Positions 35,565-47,805 of a stretch of 64,000 nucleotides of DNA are shown piece by piece. Origin of the DNA: Chlorocebus sabaeus (Eukaryota; Chordata; Mammalia; Primates; Cercopithecidae); contig NC_132926.1 in assembly GCF_047675955.1 (NCBI RefSeq), positions 19,264,826 to 19,328,825 on the forward strand, in the 5' to 3' direction. Made by a program: the position numbers and the translations under genes. Below the pieces are notes generated by a model. That model did not search any database. It was not told the origin of the DNA and worked only from the letters and a program-made list of their open reading frames with translations. Position 1 is the first letter of the stretch, and every line of letters begins with the position of its first letter.

Positions 35565-36164
35565 TTAATAAAGGCTGTCTGACAAGACAATTATAGACCT
35601 ATTTATCTTTCATTCAGTATTTCCTATATTTTTGACTATACAAAACCTTATGTAAGTAGGCAGTTACATAGATGTGTATATATGCATTATTGCATAATAT
35701 GTTAACACTTCTTGGAACAACTGTTTTCCTTAGAAAAACATTTGGGGAAATGCTGATTGAGAAAGATTGGAAATGTTTGAGACTTCAGCTTCTCATGACA
35801 TCCAAAATAATTAACTTTCTGGAAATAAAAGTCTTACATTTTCATTTCACTGTGCTGAAATCAACATGGCATATGCATTAATGCTGACCAAAACACTCAT
35901 TTTAAATTGGGGAAAGATTAAGAACAAAATCTGAAGATCTAAGAAGAGTTTTGAAATTGGAGGCATCAGTAGGACACTCTACGGTCAGCATGTTTCAAAT
36001 GAGAGAAAAAATTCATCCTTTTGCAGCAAAAAATTTCAGGTTGTGGTTTTTGTTTCAGTTTCTTACAGTGGGTTTTGAATTCAGTAGGTTGCCAGCCAGG
36101 CTCGTATTTGAAGATTATGTAATGATGCCCCAAGGGGAAGCGCTTACCACTTAACTGTGTCACT
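35565..36164. other. Non-coding sequence between Tigger1 and L2
   Basis: No gene supported. Open frames of 65-69 codons on both strands share bases and show no domain. Contains the left arm of a 74-bp inverted repeat. Confidence 0.5.
35656..35729 (+). repeat. Inverted repeat, left arm (74 bp)
   Basis: Matches the reverse complement of 36768-36841 at about 67 of 74 positions by eye, with no gaps. The core ttacatagatgtgtata and cttcttggaacaactgtt are identical between the arms. Confidence 0.9.
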
Positions 36165-36730
36165 CATTTATTCATCAAGTGTTTATTGAATGCTTACACT
36201 GTAGTGGCTACTGGTTACACATTAGTGAATAAAACAAAGCCTAGCCTTCACAAAGCTCACAATCTGGTGGGAAAAACAAGGAATAAGCAACTAAACAGTG
36301 TGCACAACATCTAATTAACTATTGCCATAGATAAAGCATGTAAGAGATCATGGATACGTTAATTAGCTAGACTTAGCCATTCCACAGAGTATATATATTT
36401 CAAAAGAACATGTGGTACATGATAAATATATACAATTTCTATTTGTCGAAGAGAAAGAAAGAAAGAGCGAGTTACCAGGTGTTGGGTGGAGAATAAGGGT
36501 GTGAGGAGAGGATGTTTCTCTTTAGATTGGGTGACTCTGGAAGGACTCTTGGAGAAGACGGCATTTAGGTTGGGCCCAGAAAGATTAAAAGGAACAATAA
36601 AGAGAAGCAGAGAAAAGAAAAAGAAAATTCCAGGCAAACAGTTCAGTCCATGCAGAAATCCTAAAGTGGGAAAAACTCGAGCATCTCAGCAGCTTCTGAC
36701 TCTGCTCTGTGGCTCAGTGACAGTGAGTAC
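36165..36730 (-). repeat. L2, antisense
   Basis: Plus strand starts tcatttattcatcaagtgtt, tattgaatgcttacactg, the antisense L2 3' end. It continues with gaataaaacaaagcctagcc and later ggactcttggagaagacggc and attccaggcaaacagttcag, the antisense of the more upstream L2 region. Confidence 0.75.
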
Positions 36731-36767
36731 ACTGGAGAGTGCTGTTGGAGAGTAGGTGGGCCAAGTA

Positions 36768-36841
36768 GGCCAACAGTTGTTCCAAGAAGTGCTAACATAT
36801 TGTGCAATAATGCATGTATACACATCTATGTAACTACCTGC
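36768..36841 (-). repeat. Inverted repeat, right arm (74 bp)
   Basis: Reverse-complement partner of 35656-35729, separated from it by 1038 bases. Five of seven mismatches are transitions. Confidence 0.9.
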
Positions 36842-36984
36842 AGAGCTTTACCTTTGACCATAAAAAGAGTTTTAAGTTTTACTTGAAATTCATTTGAATG
36901 CTAGTGAAAGCTTTTATTTTTTATGAATATACTTTATTTTCTAGAATAGTTTTAGGTTCACAGCAAAATAATGAAGAATTTTAA

Positions 36985-37470
36985 TCGAGAAATGATGTGA
37001 TGAGGTCTACGTTTTTGTATGATCACTATAGCTACTATTAATTTGGGTAGGGTGTGAGTTTAGAAGTAGGGAAGTTAGGCAGGGAGATAATGCAGTTATG
37101 CAGAAGAGAATTGAAAGTGGCTTCCACAAAGGTAGTGGCAGCAGAGTTGGAGAAGAATGTATGGATTCTATGAATATTTTCCATATGGCAACAATAGATT
37201 TGCTGATAAATTTTGTCTGCTGTGTGAGGGGATGCACGGGTTCTCATGTTTCTGGCTTAAGAAACTGGGTGCCTGGAAAGCAATTTAATGTCATAGGGAA
37301 AGCTAAGGGAGGGACAGACACGGAGGGAGAAGATAACAATCTGGAATAGGGCTTTGGAGATTTCTATGGAATAACCTAATGGACAGGTGACTATGAAGTG
37401 GATATGAGTCTAGAACGCGGGGGAGAGATAGAGACTGGAGCCTTCCATTTGGGGCAACTTCTACATTGAT
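36985..37470 (-). repeat. L2-like upstream region, antisense (tentative)
   Basis: Features such as aatgatgtgatgaggtctac, tgtttctggcttaagaaact, gggtgcctgg and gatatgagtctagaacgc resemble antisense L2 sequence upstream of its 3' end, and lie beside the L2 piece at 36165. Strongly diverged. Confidence 0.5.
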
Positions 37471-39124
37471 TACAAAATTCTAGAAAATGTAATGAACAGA
37501 ATCTAATCAAATGTAGGAATGATTTACTACTAAGTGTTTGTTCCCTGGAGGCAAGTCCTTCATACATCTCGTTTTACTTATATGTCAGATTTTAGAAACT
37601 GTATTTTCCTCATTCATATTTTCAAAACCTAAAATTAAGTAAGTCTGATTCTTGACATTTCACATATATAATCCCAGAAGCAGAAGAAGAGCCAGTTACA
37701 TGCTACTCGGAGGTGGGCCGTACACCACCCAGCGGTAGAACCACCATGAGTAACTCACGGCTGATTATCCCCTAATGGACAGATTCATTGTGGGTGTAAC
37801 TATGTCAGCCCATTTTTTATTGGTTTTCTAATTCATTTATAAGCAGATGGTGATGACTCAGTAAAATTCAAATACACACTTCATATTTCACTTCTCTTGC
37901 GTTTTTTGAATGATGACCCTTGGGTTAATCTACGTGGTAGAGCAGAGATTCATTTTAATAGAAGAACTCGCAAGGAGGGAAAAATGAAAATGTAACATGA
38001 TGAAGAGAGCCCTGGTCTAAGACAAGCCCTTATCTAAATCTCATATCTGCTCTTTATGACTTGGAGGATATCACTTTATTTCACCTAATTTTTTTTTCCC
38101 TTAACCTTATGGAGCTTAAACAAATATTCAAGGAAAATTTAAACTGAAGTAAGCTTTGGAGTAAGAATGTCCTGAAGTTTCCATTTATTTGACTTTGTTG
38201 TCAATGCTGTAAATACATTTAGCCACTGGTTTTCTAGTTGGCATATGGTTATAGGATCTCAGAAATCAAGTGCTTTTCTGTATATGTATGGTATTTTTAG
38301 ATATAAAATATAGACTATTCATTTCATGCATATGTTCTCTTTCTGCTAAGGGAAAAAAACCACAACCTTTACAAAGAGGTTTTCTGCTCTTCACTTTATC
38401 AGACGACAAGTAAGCAGTTGTTTTGATTCTGGGATTCTTTCTATTGACAATTCTGTGCCTCTTTCCATTTAATTGTATTTGCCATTATGTCCCACTAAGT
38501 AATTAACTCTGCATTTTAGAAAATTTAGAAGCTAAAGCGAGTGATTTGAAAGCGCTGTTGAATAGTTTTCTTATTTATAATAGTTCAAACTGTGTTAAGC
38601 TTTATCACAGACTTTTAAAATGTGAGAACCACTTGTGTGTGTGTGTCTGGATGAAAATTATGTCTGAGAGAAAAACAAAATTATCTCTAAGAGACTGAGA
38701 AATCAAGACAAGGTAAAAAAAAAATAAAACAAAGCAAAAACAACACCAAAACGATTGCCTTCCCAACTTATTTATATAAGAATAACTTTTGAATATTTAC
38801 ATAAGCTTTCAAAGGAGAAATTTATTTGCAGTTATACATTAGGTTTAATTTGTGGACAATCAAGTTCCTCAAGGGTTTCTTCTTATACTAAATTCTCTCG
38901 CCAGGCAATAACAAGTATGACCTGCATTTCGATTATCAAGTATATATGACTATTCCAGATTTACATCTCCAGACCAGACCTCCTGGGAGCTGCAGACTCT
39001 CCATTCCAAATGCTTACTCTGCATTACCACTTGGAGGTCTCAAATGTATGGTACTCTCAAAGGTACCTCCCTCACCAAATCTGTTCTTTCCCTGGTAATT
39101 TATCAAAAATTTTCCAAAAATACA
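37471..39124. other. Non-coding unique sequence
   Basis: No gene seen. Short TG tract at about 38634-38647 and an A-run near 38716-38725. Confidence 0.5.
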
Positions 39125-39215
39125 GGCATGCTCTGTAATCCAGGCACTATATGAGTTACTACAGTACAGCAGAGAACAAGACAGTGTCTGCCTTTCTGGG
39201 GGTCCAGTGAGCAGA
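39125..39215 (-). repeat. L2 3' end remnant, antisense
   Basis: Plus strand has ccaggcactatatgagttac and agcagagaacaagacagtgt, the antisense L2 3' end pattern. Confidence 0.6.
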
Positions 39216-39479
39216 AGCCAGAGGTAGAAATGGAAGTATCTTCATGGATACTTCTTCTTCCATATCTAATTTATCATCAAGTCATGCCATTTTTATATCA
39301 GTTCATCTAATTTGTAACTCTATGACTATCTAGCTTAAGCCACAATTTTTATCCACACAATTTTTATCACTTATGTTCTCTAAAGTGTACTTCTCACACC
39401 TACTCTGCACTTTCCTAAACAAATTCCGACAAGGGATAGGCAACGTCGTCTTTCAAAACACAGTCTTGCCGTATAATAT
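39216..39479. other. Non-coding unique sequence
   Basis: Nothing recognised; part may belong to the L2 element that follows. Confidence 0.4.
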
Positions 39480-39960
39480 TCTCTCCTCTTAAAATCCTTC
39501 AGTGACTTTCCATTGTTCTTATTTTAAAACTATAGTTTTTAACATATCCCTCAGGGTGCCAAATAATCTGGCCTCTGCTGGCCTTTCTAGCCTGACCTGC
39601 TGCTCCTCTTTCTCCTTTATCTCTGCACTTCAGCCATATTTCCATTTTTAAATGTATTCAGTGTCTCTTAGTGCAGTCTTACTTACCTTTCCTTCCTCAT
39701 CTCAAATCTCATTTTCTCTATGAACCTGTCCTTAATTCTCAGACAAGATCAAGTGATCATTATATGCATTTATTACCTCCTGAACATCATAAAACATGCT
39801 TCATATGTTTGAATAATACATGAGTTAATATCTCTCTTTTCTAATGGTGTACAAGTTTCATAATGGAAGAGATTTCCATCTGTTATTTTCAATTTTATAC
39901 CTTTTACATCTAGAATGATGTCTAGCACGCAGCAGATGCACAATAGATAAAATATTGAGG
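39480..39960 (+). repeat. L2, sense
   Basis: Order matches L2: ctcttaaaatccttcagtga, ctttccattgttctt, aataatctggcctctgctgg, cctttctagcctgacctgc, then tgatgtctagcacgcagcag and a final aatagataaaa tail. Confidence 0.82.
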
Positions 39961-40584
39961 CTTCAGGAGCATGTCATATTACACTTACCAGACCTGTAGC
40001 AGATGCGGTCAGTCATATCCCCTCAGCCTCTTCTAGGACAATCACACATGGTTCCTTTACGTAGTTGCAGTCTTCTGTGTCTCTTTGCCTAGTGGAATTC
40101 TCTAGCTGCGAGAGCATGGCTGCCAAGGAAAGCCTAGAAGTGCTGTAGATTTAATGCCCCTGGAGTGACATTCAGCCAGTGAGGGATGGGAATCTCAGGG
40201 TGTGTTGCACAAAGACTCTCAGAGGGTCCTCAGTAGTATTGACACCCAATTGCCTATAGCAATAACTTGCTTATTTATTCACCCCTTTACTAACACATCC
40301 CCCTTCTGCTCTCTCACTTTTCTACTTCTCCACAGTATTTCCTGGCCTCCCCTCCCTGCAAAACCACTTGTACCCACATCATTGTCTCAGAGTTTGTTTA
40401 TGGAGAAACCCAAACTAAGAAGGAGCTAGAGCATCGCAGAATGTCAGGGGTACTATTCTAGTGGCACTAATCACGTTGTATTCTATTTCTCAAAGTACCC
40501 CTTACATTAGAACATGAAAATAAAAATTATGAAGGAAATAGTTCAGGACAAGATTTTGATAATAACTAAAAGTTTTAGTTAAAA
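39961..40584. other. Non-coding unique sequence
   Basis: No gene. A 75-codon open frame at 40202-40429 is serine/proline-rich by composition only. Confidence 0.5.
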
Positions 40585-40594
40585 ACTTTCAACT

Positions 40595-40905
40595 AAGCTG
40601 GATGCAGTGGCTCATGCCTATAATTCCAGCACTTTGGGAGGTCGAGGCAGGCGGATCACCTGAAGTCAGGTGTTCAAGACCAGCCTTATCAACATGGTGA
40701 AACCTTGTCTCTACTAAAATTACAGAAATTAGCAGGGCATGGTGGTGGGTGCCTGTAATCCCAGCTACTTGGGAGGCTGAGGCAGGAGAATCGCTGGAAC
40801 CCTCGAGGTGGAGGTTGCAGTGAGCCAAGACCATGTCATCGCACTCCAGCCTGGGTCACAGAGCGAGACTCCGTCTCAAAAAAAAAAAAAAAAAGACAAG
40901 AAAGT
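40595..40905 (+). mobile_element. AluS-like, sense
   Basis: Full-length Alu with aggcggatcacctgaagtca (AluS-type) and a poly-A interrupted by gacaag. Perfect TSD actttcaact at 40585-40594 and 40906-40915. Confidence 0.95.
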
Positions 40906-40915
40906 ACTTTCAACT

Positions 40916-41394
40916 GGTGTTTATTGACTTTATTGAATGCTTTCTGTATTTTAGGAGTAGAAGGGAGGAAGGGATGCATGAAAATATGTAGCTACTATGT
41001 ACCCATAAAATGTCAAAAAAAGGTATGACTTTGACCTTTCTGAATTTATGCTTCTATTGAACCTAAAACATTTTGTTATATGAGACTTTCTATTTCAAAG
41101 TGCTACTTTTGGCCTAAACGATGATAACTGCAACTTGAGAGACTCAGAGCCAAAGCTGGGAGAGTTTGTCTCCTTGATGAACTGAATTGTCCATTTTACC
41201 CTAAGCATTAAGCAGGAATAGATCATCTGATTTTTTTAAAATGTCATTTATTGTGTCTTCCTTCAGGCAAAAATAACATTAAGAATGACACAAAATAGCC
41301 TACTTAAGAGATCACTGCCAGAGTTCATCAGGGTTCTGATTCTTCCTACCCTCTTGAGTGTTTTGAATTTTCTTCTCAGTTATTTTTCAGTCTT
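40916..41394. other. Non-coding unique sequence
   Basis: No gene or repeat recognised. Confidence 0.45.
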
Positions 41395-41535
41395 CCATTT
41401 AATTCAATTCAACTAGTACTTATTGAACAAGAAGTATGCACCAGTTTGTGTGCTAGGCACTGTAGAAAATTCACAGATAGCTTTGAAATATGTACAATTT
41501 AGTGAGGGATATAGATGATTATTATTACACAGTGT
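41395..41535 (-). repeat. L2 3' end remnant, antisense
   Basis: Plus strand has aattcaactagtacttattg, tgtgctaggcactgtagaaa and aatttagtgagggat, the antisense L2 terminus. Confidence 0.6.
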
Positions 41536-41581
41536 ATATTTGAAATGGCAATGTTTAAAGAAATAGAAAGAACATGGTTTT

Positions 41582-41874
41582 GGCCGGGCGCGGTGGCTCA
41601 AGCCTGTAATCCCAGCACTTTGGGAGGCCGAGATGGGTGGATCACGAGGTCAGGAGATCGAGACCATCCTGGCTAACACGGTGAAACCCCATCTCTACTA
41701 AAAATACAAAAAAATTAGCCGGGCGTGGTGGCAGGCGCCTGTAGTCCCAGCTACTCGGGAGGCTGAGGCAGGAGAATGGCGTGAACCCAGGAGGCGGAGC
41801 TTGCAGTGAGCAGAGATAGTGCCATTGCACTCCAGCCTGGGCGACAGAGCAAGACTCCGCCTCAAAAAAAAAAA
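41582..41874 (+). mobile_element. Young AluY, sense, monkey-type head
   Basis: Full-length AluY-type element with few changes; head reads ggtggctcaagcctgtaatc. TSD aaagaacatggtttt (41567-41581) and aaagaacatgatttt (41875-41889), one mismatch in 15. Confidence 0.95.
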
Positions 41875-41889
41875 AAAGAACATGATTTT

Positions 41890-42214
41890 GAGGACAAACA
41901 GGGAGATCATTCTAGAGAAAGAACATTAAAGGTGGGTATTGAAAGATAGGATGCAGCATTATGAGGCAGTAAGTGAGGTCATATGGTCGCTAGGTGTAGG
42001 CAAAAATAGTAAAAGTAAAGCACAGTAGGAAGGCACAACCAAGAGCAGAGGAGGGTGGCCAGAACACATCTCAAGTGTGCAGTTTGCATAATGGAAGGAA
42101 AAAGTGGAAAGTTGGGTAGGAGCCTGGAGTAAATGCTGAATTCATAAGGACTACCTTTATTTCATAAGCAAAGGAGCAGGAGCACATTAAAGGTATGAGG
42201 CCAGGGAATACTAA
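41890..42214. other. Non-coding unique sequence
   Basis: Some phrases (gaacattaaaggtgggtattg) resemble antisense L2, consistent with continuation of the remnant at 41395 across the Alu. No gene. Confidence 0.4.
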
Positions 42215-42660
42215 TAGCAAGAATGTTTTGGTTGTAAATAATAGAAACTTGGTTCCAACTAGCTTGAGCAAAAAGGGAATTGATCTCAACTAGTGTGAAC
42301 AAAATAGAAACATAGGAGGAGTAGGCATGGCTGGGCTCAGATGCTCAGATGATACCATGAGGAATCTCTTTCCACCTCTGGGGTGATTTTTTTTCTCTGG
42401 GATTTTCATTATTCAGCAGCAAGATGACCATTAGGAGCCCCAGGGTTTTATCCCTAATCGCTTTCAGTGGAAAGAGACACTCTATTTCTCTTAGCTCCAT
42501 GGGAAAGAAAACCAAAATAAAACAAAGTTTAAAAAACAACAACAACAACAACAACAAAGGCAAAACCCAAAAAACTCCATGATGTTAGGTCTCATTGACC
42601 TGGATTAATTCACGTGCCCATTCTGAACCAATCACGGTGGCCAGGAAGAAGGCCTAGCTA
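42215..42660. repeat. Unnamed recurrent repeat, copy 3
   Basis: Begins tggttgtaaataatagaaac and ends acgtgcccattctgaaccaa, tcacggtggccaggaagaag. The start resembles 28255 and the central/3' organisation resembles 30311. Contains a CAA microsatellite. Confidence 0.4.
42534..42556. repeat. (CAA)n microsatellite
   Basis: About seven to eight CAA units. Confidence 0.88.
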
Positions 42661-44599
42661 CACAATTTGTGGGGCTTAGTGCGTGATAAAAGTGTGAAGT
42701 TGCTTGTTCAAAAAGTAAGAAAAGAGTGTTGTCAAAGGTGATTAAATGTGAAGTTTCTTTCTTCTGCACTCACATTCAACTTGTCATGGTGTTTTTTATT
42801 TGCTGTTTAATGTCATTCTAAGTAAAGAAAATTTAAATTTTAAATGATTAGCATAGACCTTACCATTTCTCTTTATATGTGCAATGCCAGTTTTAAATGA
42901 CATTTAATTCATATACAAATTCATCAAAATTACAAAATTTATGTTGTATAAACTTTCTCATGCATATGAATTTTGTTCTTTCCAGAACTGTCGAGATGCT
43001 GCATCACACTATCTTCACTTCTTGGTATGTCCTCATTCTATCAATACTCTCTAGGTCTCACTCATTGATGAGTAGGGAAGGGCCAAAGGGAAAAGGAACT
43101 CTGAGTTGCCCTGTTTTTTCTTTTCCTTCTAGAATGTCATCATTTTCAGCTAAGTGGTTGCCTAATACAGGAATGTTACACTGGAAAAAATGAATACGAT
43201 AGGGTTCTCTGGTCACCTGTGTTTCTTAGAATGCAATTGCCTTCTTTTCCTATTGAAGGAAATTCTGACTCAAAAGAAAAATGTGGCTTTCAGGGCCCTC
43301 AATTATTCAGTTTTAGATGCAAATGATACCTTCTTGCTTTGAATCTCACTGAACTCTAATGTACTGAAATTCTGTATTCACGGGGCCATGTGAATGCTAC
43401 ATGCAAATGTCATGAGTGAATGGGGTAGCATGGAGTGATGGACATTGTGCATATTTACCATGCTCACATGGAAACCTTATTGTCGCACTGGATTTTGCTT
43501 AAAAAACACAAGTTCAGAAACAAAATTATTACCTATTTTGAGACAGAGGCTGTAATGCATTAAGCCAAGTCTGAGATCCTTCTGACTGCAGGATCCTGTA
43601 TATTTACATGGCTCACACATTCCCCAATGAAACTGGCCCTGCAAGGGGGCAAGGAATACTCTGTCTTAGTTTGGATTACTTGCTCATCCCTGGAGCCAAA
43701 TTTCTCAATCAAAACCGTCTGACTAAGAAAGGAGGAGGGGATGATTCTCCAAGAGAAAGGGAGAATGGATTTGGGGCAAATGCAACAGATGTTCATTATA
43801 GGAACAGATAATTAGGGGGAATTGTCTGTTCTCTTTTCCTCATCCACAAAATCCAAAGAAGTGTCCAGCCAAAGAATAATTGGACATTTTTTTTCCTGCA
43901 AAATGTCTCTTTATTTCTTGCTTTGCTTCATGGGTAATTCACCTCTGTTAAGAAAGAATAATCTAATCTGTCTGTATCTATTTTTAGAGTCGATGCTATC
44001 TAGTACTTGTGAAGAATGTTAAATAGGTAAACTGCTGATTGTTTGTGAATGGAGATGACCATATCTGTAGTGTGAGACTCCAAAGAAAATTTTCTTCAGA
44101 ACGTTGCTGATGGTGCTTGGCGGTGTGGAAGGTTGATTCCATGAGCTTGAGTTGTTTTATCACATGACTGTGCGTACGTGTCCTTGTTATTTATCTGAGA
44201 CCAAGATGCCAGAAAATGCAATCTTCTTATTTGTATTTTTGATAATACAAAAATAATACATGAAACATAGTGCATGCTTATTAAATATTTCACTGACTGT
44301 TGAATGAGCGCCATATTCTTCAGTCTTTACTCGGAGGGGTTCTATTTTCTAGATTTAAATAGCAGTGACCACAATAGCTGGATGCGATATTCATTTAGAC
44401 TTAAAAAAATTGCATCATATTGTCATTCTGGATAATTTTCCTGGGTGTCCACTGTCCAGGGCCTGACTTGCAAAAGTACATCTGAAGATTTTCCAGATTT
44501 TTGAAAGCAGTTCATTTCGGGAAGGTTGAACTATCCCATGGCTCACCTACTCATTCAATGTAAAAGATAGTTTAATAAGAAAAGACTGGTCACATGGCC
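42661..44599. other. Non-coding unique sequence
   Basis: No gene supported. The longest open frame (98 codons, 42897-43193, plus) has no domain and no coding signature. Confidence 0.5.
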
Positions 44600-44995
44600 T
44601 GCTTGTACTTTTTCACCCCAATGTTCTTGCCTTGATCCTCTTTCTGCCTACCATACTCTTTCCCCAGATATGCAAAAGTCTTGCTACTCATCTGTTTTAG
44701 GTCTTTTCTCAAATGTTATCATCTTGGTGAAACTTCCACTGAACACACTATTTAAAATTGAACCTCTCTTCCTACCATGGTATTTCTATTCCTATTTCCT
44801 GTTTATTTTTCTCTAAAGCACTTATATCATTTGCCAGATAATATATATTACTTATTAATTTTTATGTGTCTGTCCCTAGATACTAGAGTATAAGTCCAAT
44901 AGGTCAAGTACTTTTTACATTTTATTTATCACTCTATCTTGAGTATCGAATAGTTTCTGGTACATACTATGCTTAGTCAATATTTGTTCCAACTC
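44600..44995 (+). repeat. L2 3' end, sense
   Basis: Shows ctcaaatgttatcatcttgg, a ctctaaagcacttatatcat block, agtataagtccaataggtca and tagtcaatatttgttccaa at the end, the L2 3' order. Confidence 0.8.
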
Positions 44996-45689
44996 CATTG
45001 AGTTGGAAAAGAACATGGCCCACCATGGAGACTGTGGCAGCCCACGATGGGCCATGGACCACATTTGCAGAAATCTGACCGACGAAGCACCAATTTATTA
45101 GTATATTAAAAATATTTTTCCAAGGTCCCTTGGATTTGCATCTTTTGACCCTTTCCTTTAGATTTGAGAAATTCTGTGTGCCACTAAAGGTAATCTGAGT
45201 AGTTTACATGTTAGTATTTTTCCAGCTCAAAGTCCATTCTTATAAAGGAGATTAGAACTGGATGGCCCAGAACCTGCTGAAAACAAAAGTAAATGAAAAG
45301 ATTGAGTTGTGACAGAATAGAGTATTCCTAATCACTAATTGAAACCCAAACCAAACTTATCCTTTATAATTCTATTTTGGTTTCAACTTAATAAGTTGAA
45401 TTTACTTTCTGAATTCAATTTTTTTTCCTTCTAGCATCTCTTCACACGTTCAGAGTGGTGAAAACTGAAATCAGTTTAATCCTTTAGAGCTGAGCTTATC
45501 ATAATAAAATTGCCAACAAAAAAAGATACCAGTGGGATAGCAAAAGATAGTTCATGAAATGAAGCAGCAGGTTGTTTGGAAGAGTGATTTCTGAGAGTAA
45601 CTGACATGTAACCAGCATTTGCTTTATAATAAATACCTTAATAGGTGTTATCCATGTATGTACATAAATCTTGTTAGTTAATTCAAACA
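44996..45689. other. Non-coding unique sequence
   Basis: No gene or repeat recognised. Confidence 0.45.
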
Positions 45690-45850
45690 ATTCTATGAGA
45701 TTACTGTTATTGTTTTCCTTTTACTAATATGAAGCTGGAGCTCATGGAAATTAAATTCTTTATAATCAAACAGCTAGTAATTACTGAATCTGAAATTCAA
45801 CTCCATGTCTGCTCTTACCCAGAATTTATGCTTTAACCAATATATGCTGG
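45690..45850 (-). repeat. MIR, antisense
   Basis: Plus strand has caattctatgagattactgt, tatgaagctggagctcatgg, cagctagtaattactgaatc and the end tatgctttaacca. Confidence 0.75.
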
Positions 45851-46489
45851 ACTGCATTAGAGAACTTAAATTTTCTAGCAGAATAAAGAAATGGATTTCA
45901 TTGATTGGTAATTTCTTCAGATAGGTGGTTTAAGCATCTTATATTTACATTGATTCAGCGCTTTGCACTTATCAAAATTTTTTCATATTACCTCCCTCTG
46001 TCTTTTTCTCTGCCTCTTTCTTCATCTCTGTGTCTCTCTGTGTCTTTGTGTCCCTCTCTCTCTCTGTTTCCCCGCCTTATAAATGTATTTATTTTATTTT
46101 ATTTTTTGCCAGAAGCTACTGTTTGTACGGTTTTTGATGATTGAAAAGACCAGTAAATTATTGCCCTCTGAGATATCCTTGTAATGAATGGAATAAATGG
46201 ATACTTTTCAGGTCTCTTTTCTCTTGACTGTAAATTGGTTGAAATGAGACAACATTATTTTATTAATAAAAATTTGATGTAATTGGGACAGGAGCTAGGC
46301 TATACTAAAATGAAAAATACCTTTTGGTATGCAAATGTTTTCTTCCTTAGGAAAATTAATCACATACATATGGTTTCAGGGGACTATTTAAATCACTTCC
46401 AGCATTAGTTTTCAAGGACCTTAAAATACTTCACATACTTAGTTCTAAAAGCACAACATTAAACAGCTGAACAGACTTTCTATGAGCAT
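45851..46489. other. Non-coding sequence with pyrimidine-rich tract
   Basis: Between about 45990 and 46075 the plus strand is almost purely C and T with G in GTCTC-type steps, a low-complexity polypyrimidine stretch. Its 79-codon open frame is a product of this composition. No gene. Confidence 0.55.
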
Positions 46490-46600
46490 TTATTTCAGCT
46501 ATTTTATTTTGTGTTGGAAAACAATGCATAGAAAGTTGACTTGTGCAAAATCACAGTTAGTACGTGGCTTAGTGAGATTTGAACCCAGATATGCTGGGGT
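46490..46600 (-). repeat. MIR remnant, antisense
   Basis: Plus strand has gcaaaatcacagttagtacg, tggcttagtgagatttgaac and ccagatatgctgggg, matching the antisense MIR. Confidence 0.6.
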
Positions 46601-46837
46601 TTTTTGTTTAAAAATCATTTCTCCAAATCACATGAACATAAAATGCACAAACAATACTTGCAAATCCAAACATAGTTCTACAAAATAGCATGATAGCTGA
46701 ATTAAATTATTGTATCTAATTCTAAATACTAATGTAATACTTCTCTTCTGAGGGCCATAATCCAGAATTTTCCCTAATTTGGATAGTCCTCTATTCTTGT
46801 TTTGTTAGAGAAAGTGAAGACTGAGTTTTACTGCCTC

Positions 46838-46873
46838 TACTAATACTGCTGCCGTTGCTACTACTGCTACTGT
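46838..46873. repeat. Imperfect (CTR)n trinucleotide tract
   Basis: ctactaatactgctgccgtt and gctactactgctactg: CTA, CTG and CCG-type triplets in series. Confidence 0.7.
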
Positions 46874-46886
46874 TTCATGTGATCCT

Positions 46887-47270
46887 TTATTGAGTGCCTG
46901 TGAGAGCTAGGTGCTGTGATGGATACATTGTGTGTTTATCAGTGGGGTCAGTCGGGAAACAGATACCACCCTAACTATTTTGAGAAGAAAGGAATTTAAT
47001 ACAGGGGATTAGGTGCTTGGAAAACCAGTGAATGGTCTCCAAGAGTGAAGGTCAGGAAAGGCTGTCACATGTTTTCTATTTGCTGTAGATTTTCAGAGGA
47101 TCAGGAAATTGCTGCTTTTTCTCATGTTAAGAAAATTTATAAAATGTGTAGCATCTAGGAAGGTGACTCAAGGAGAGAAGGTCAAATGACTGCTTGTCAC
47201 TGCCAGAGGAAGAGAAATATGCTTCGGCCATCTTCTGTCTTCCAAACTCGCCAAAATTGGTAGAACCTAA
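46887..47270 (+). repeat. 384-bp duplicated segment, copy 1
   Basis: Matches 50620-51003 with about 14 substitutions and no indels (roughly 96% identity by eye). The first ~45 bases resemble an antisense L2 terminus (ttattgagtgcctgtgagag); the remainder (ggaaacagataccaccctaa ... cttctgtcttccaaac) is an unidentified repeat or unique sequence. No flanking direct repeat is visible at this copy. The open frames within are not conserved between copies. Confidence 0.93.
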
Positions 47271-47709
47271 TCTGTGTCCAGAATCCTGTCGGCAAAGGAG
47301 CCTGGGAAATCCAGTTCTTAAGCTCCTAGTCTTTGCTATAAAAGGGAAAGTACAGCAAAGGGTGAAAAGGCTTCCAAATCTCAACAGACAACTTATAGCA
47401 TACTATTTACTGTCTCATTAAATTCTGTGAGTAAGCATTATAGATGAGGAGATCTGAGACTTAGAAGTATTAAGGAACCGTGTTAGTAGCCCTGGCTTGC
47501 ATACTAGGTAAGCCGAAAATGTTTGGTAAAGCAGAGAGCAATAAACGATAATGAAACAATTTGTTATTTGGTATTTCTAAAAGAAGCATTAAGGCAGTCA
47601 TTGTGGGAAACACCAGGGACTTTACTGAATTTTCTTTCTTTGATTTTATGACTCTATCTCTCTCTATGTTATCTACCTATCTATTTTGAACTATAAAAAT
47701 AGTGAGGGT
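47271..47709. other. Non-coding sequence
   Basis: No gene. A weak antisense MIR-like core (tagatgaggagatctgagac) lies near 47440-47470. A 75-78 codon overlap of open frames on both strands spans copy 1 and this stretch and is not supported. Confidence 0.4.
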
Positions 47710-47805
47710 GTGACTTATGGTCACACAGCTGAACAGTGGAAGAAGAAGGCTTTGAAGTCAGAAAGTCTCACTCCGGCACCTGGAATTAACCACCAAGCCA
47801 AATGT
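47710..47805 (-). repeat. MIR remnant, antisense
   Basis: Plus strand has tgacttatggtcacacagct, gaacagtggaagaagaagg and the end ggaattaaccaccaagcc. Confidence 0.6.

Noticed and set aside
42897..43193. 98-codon plus-strand open frame
   Set aside because: No recognisable motif, no promoter or splice context, and within A+T-rich unique DNA; consistent with chance.
45990..46078. Pyrimidine-rich tract as a possible regulatory element or splice tract
   Set aside because: Low complexity without a following exon or recognised binding site array; noted only as composition.
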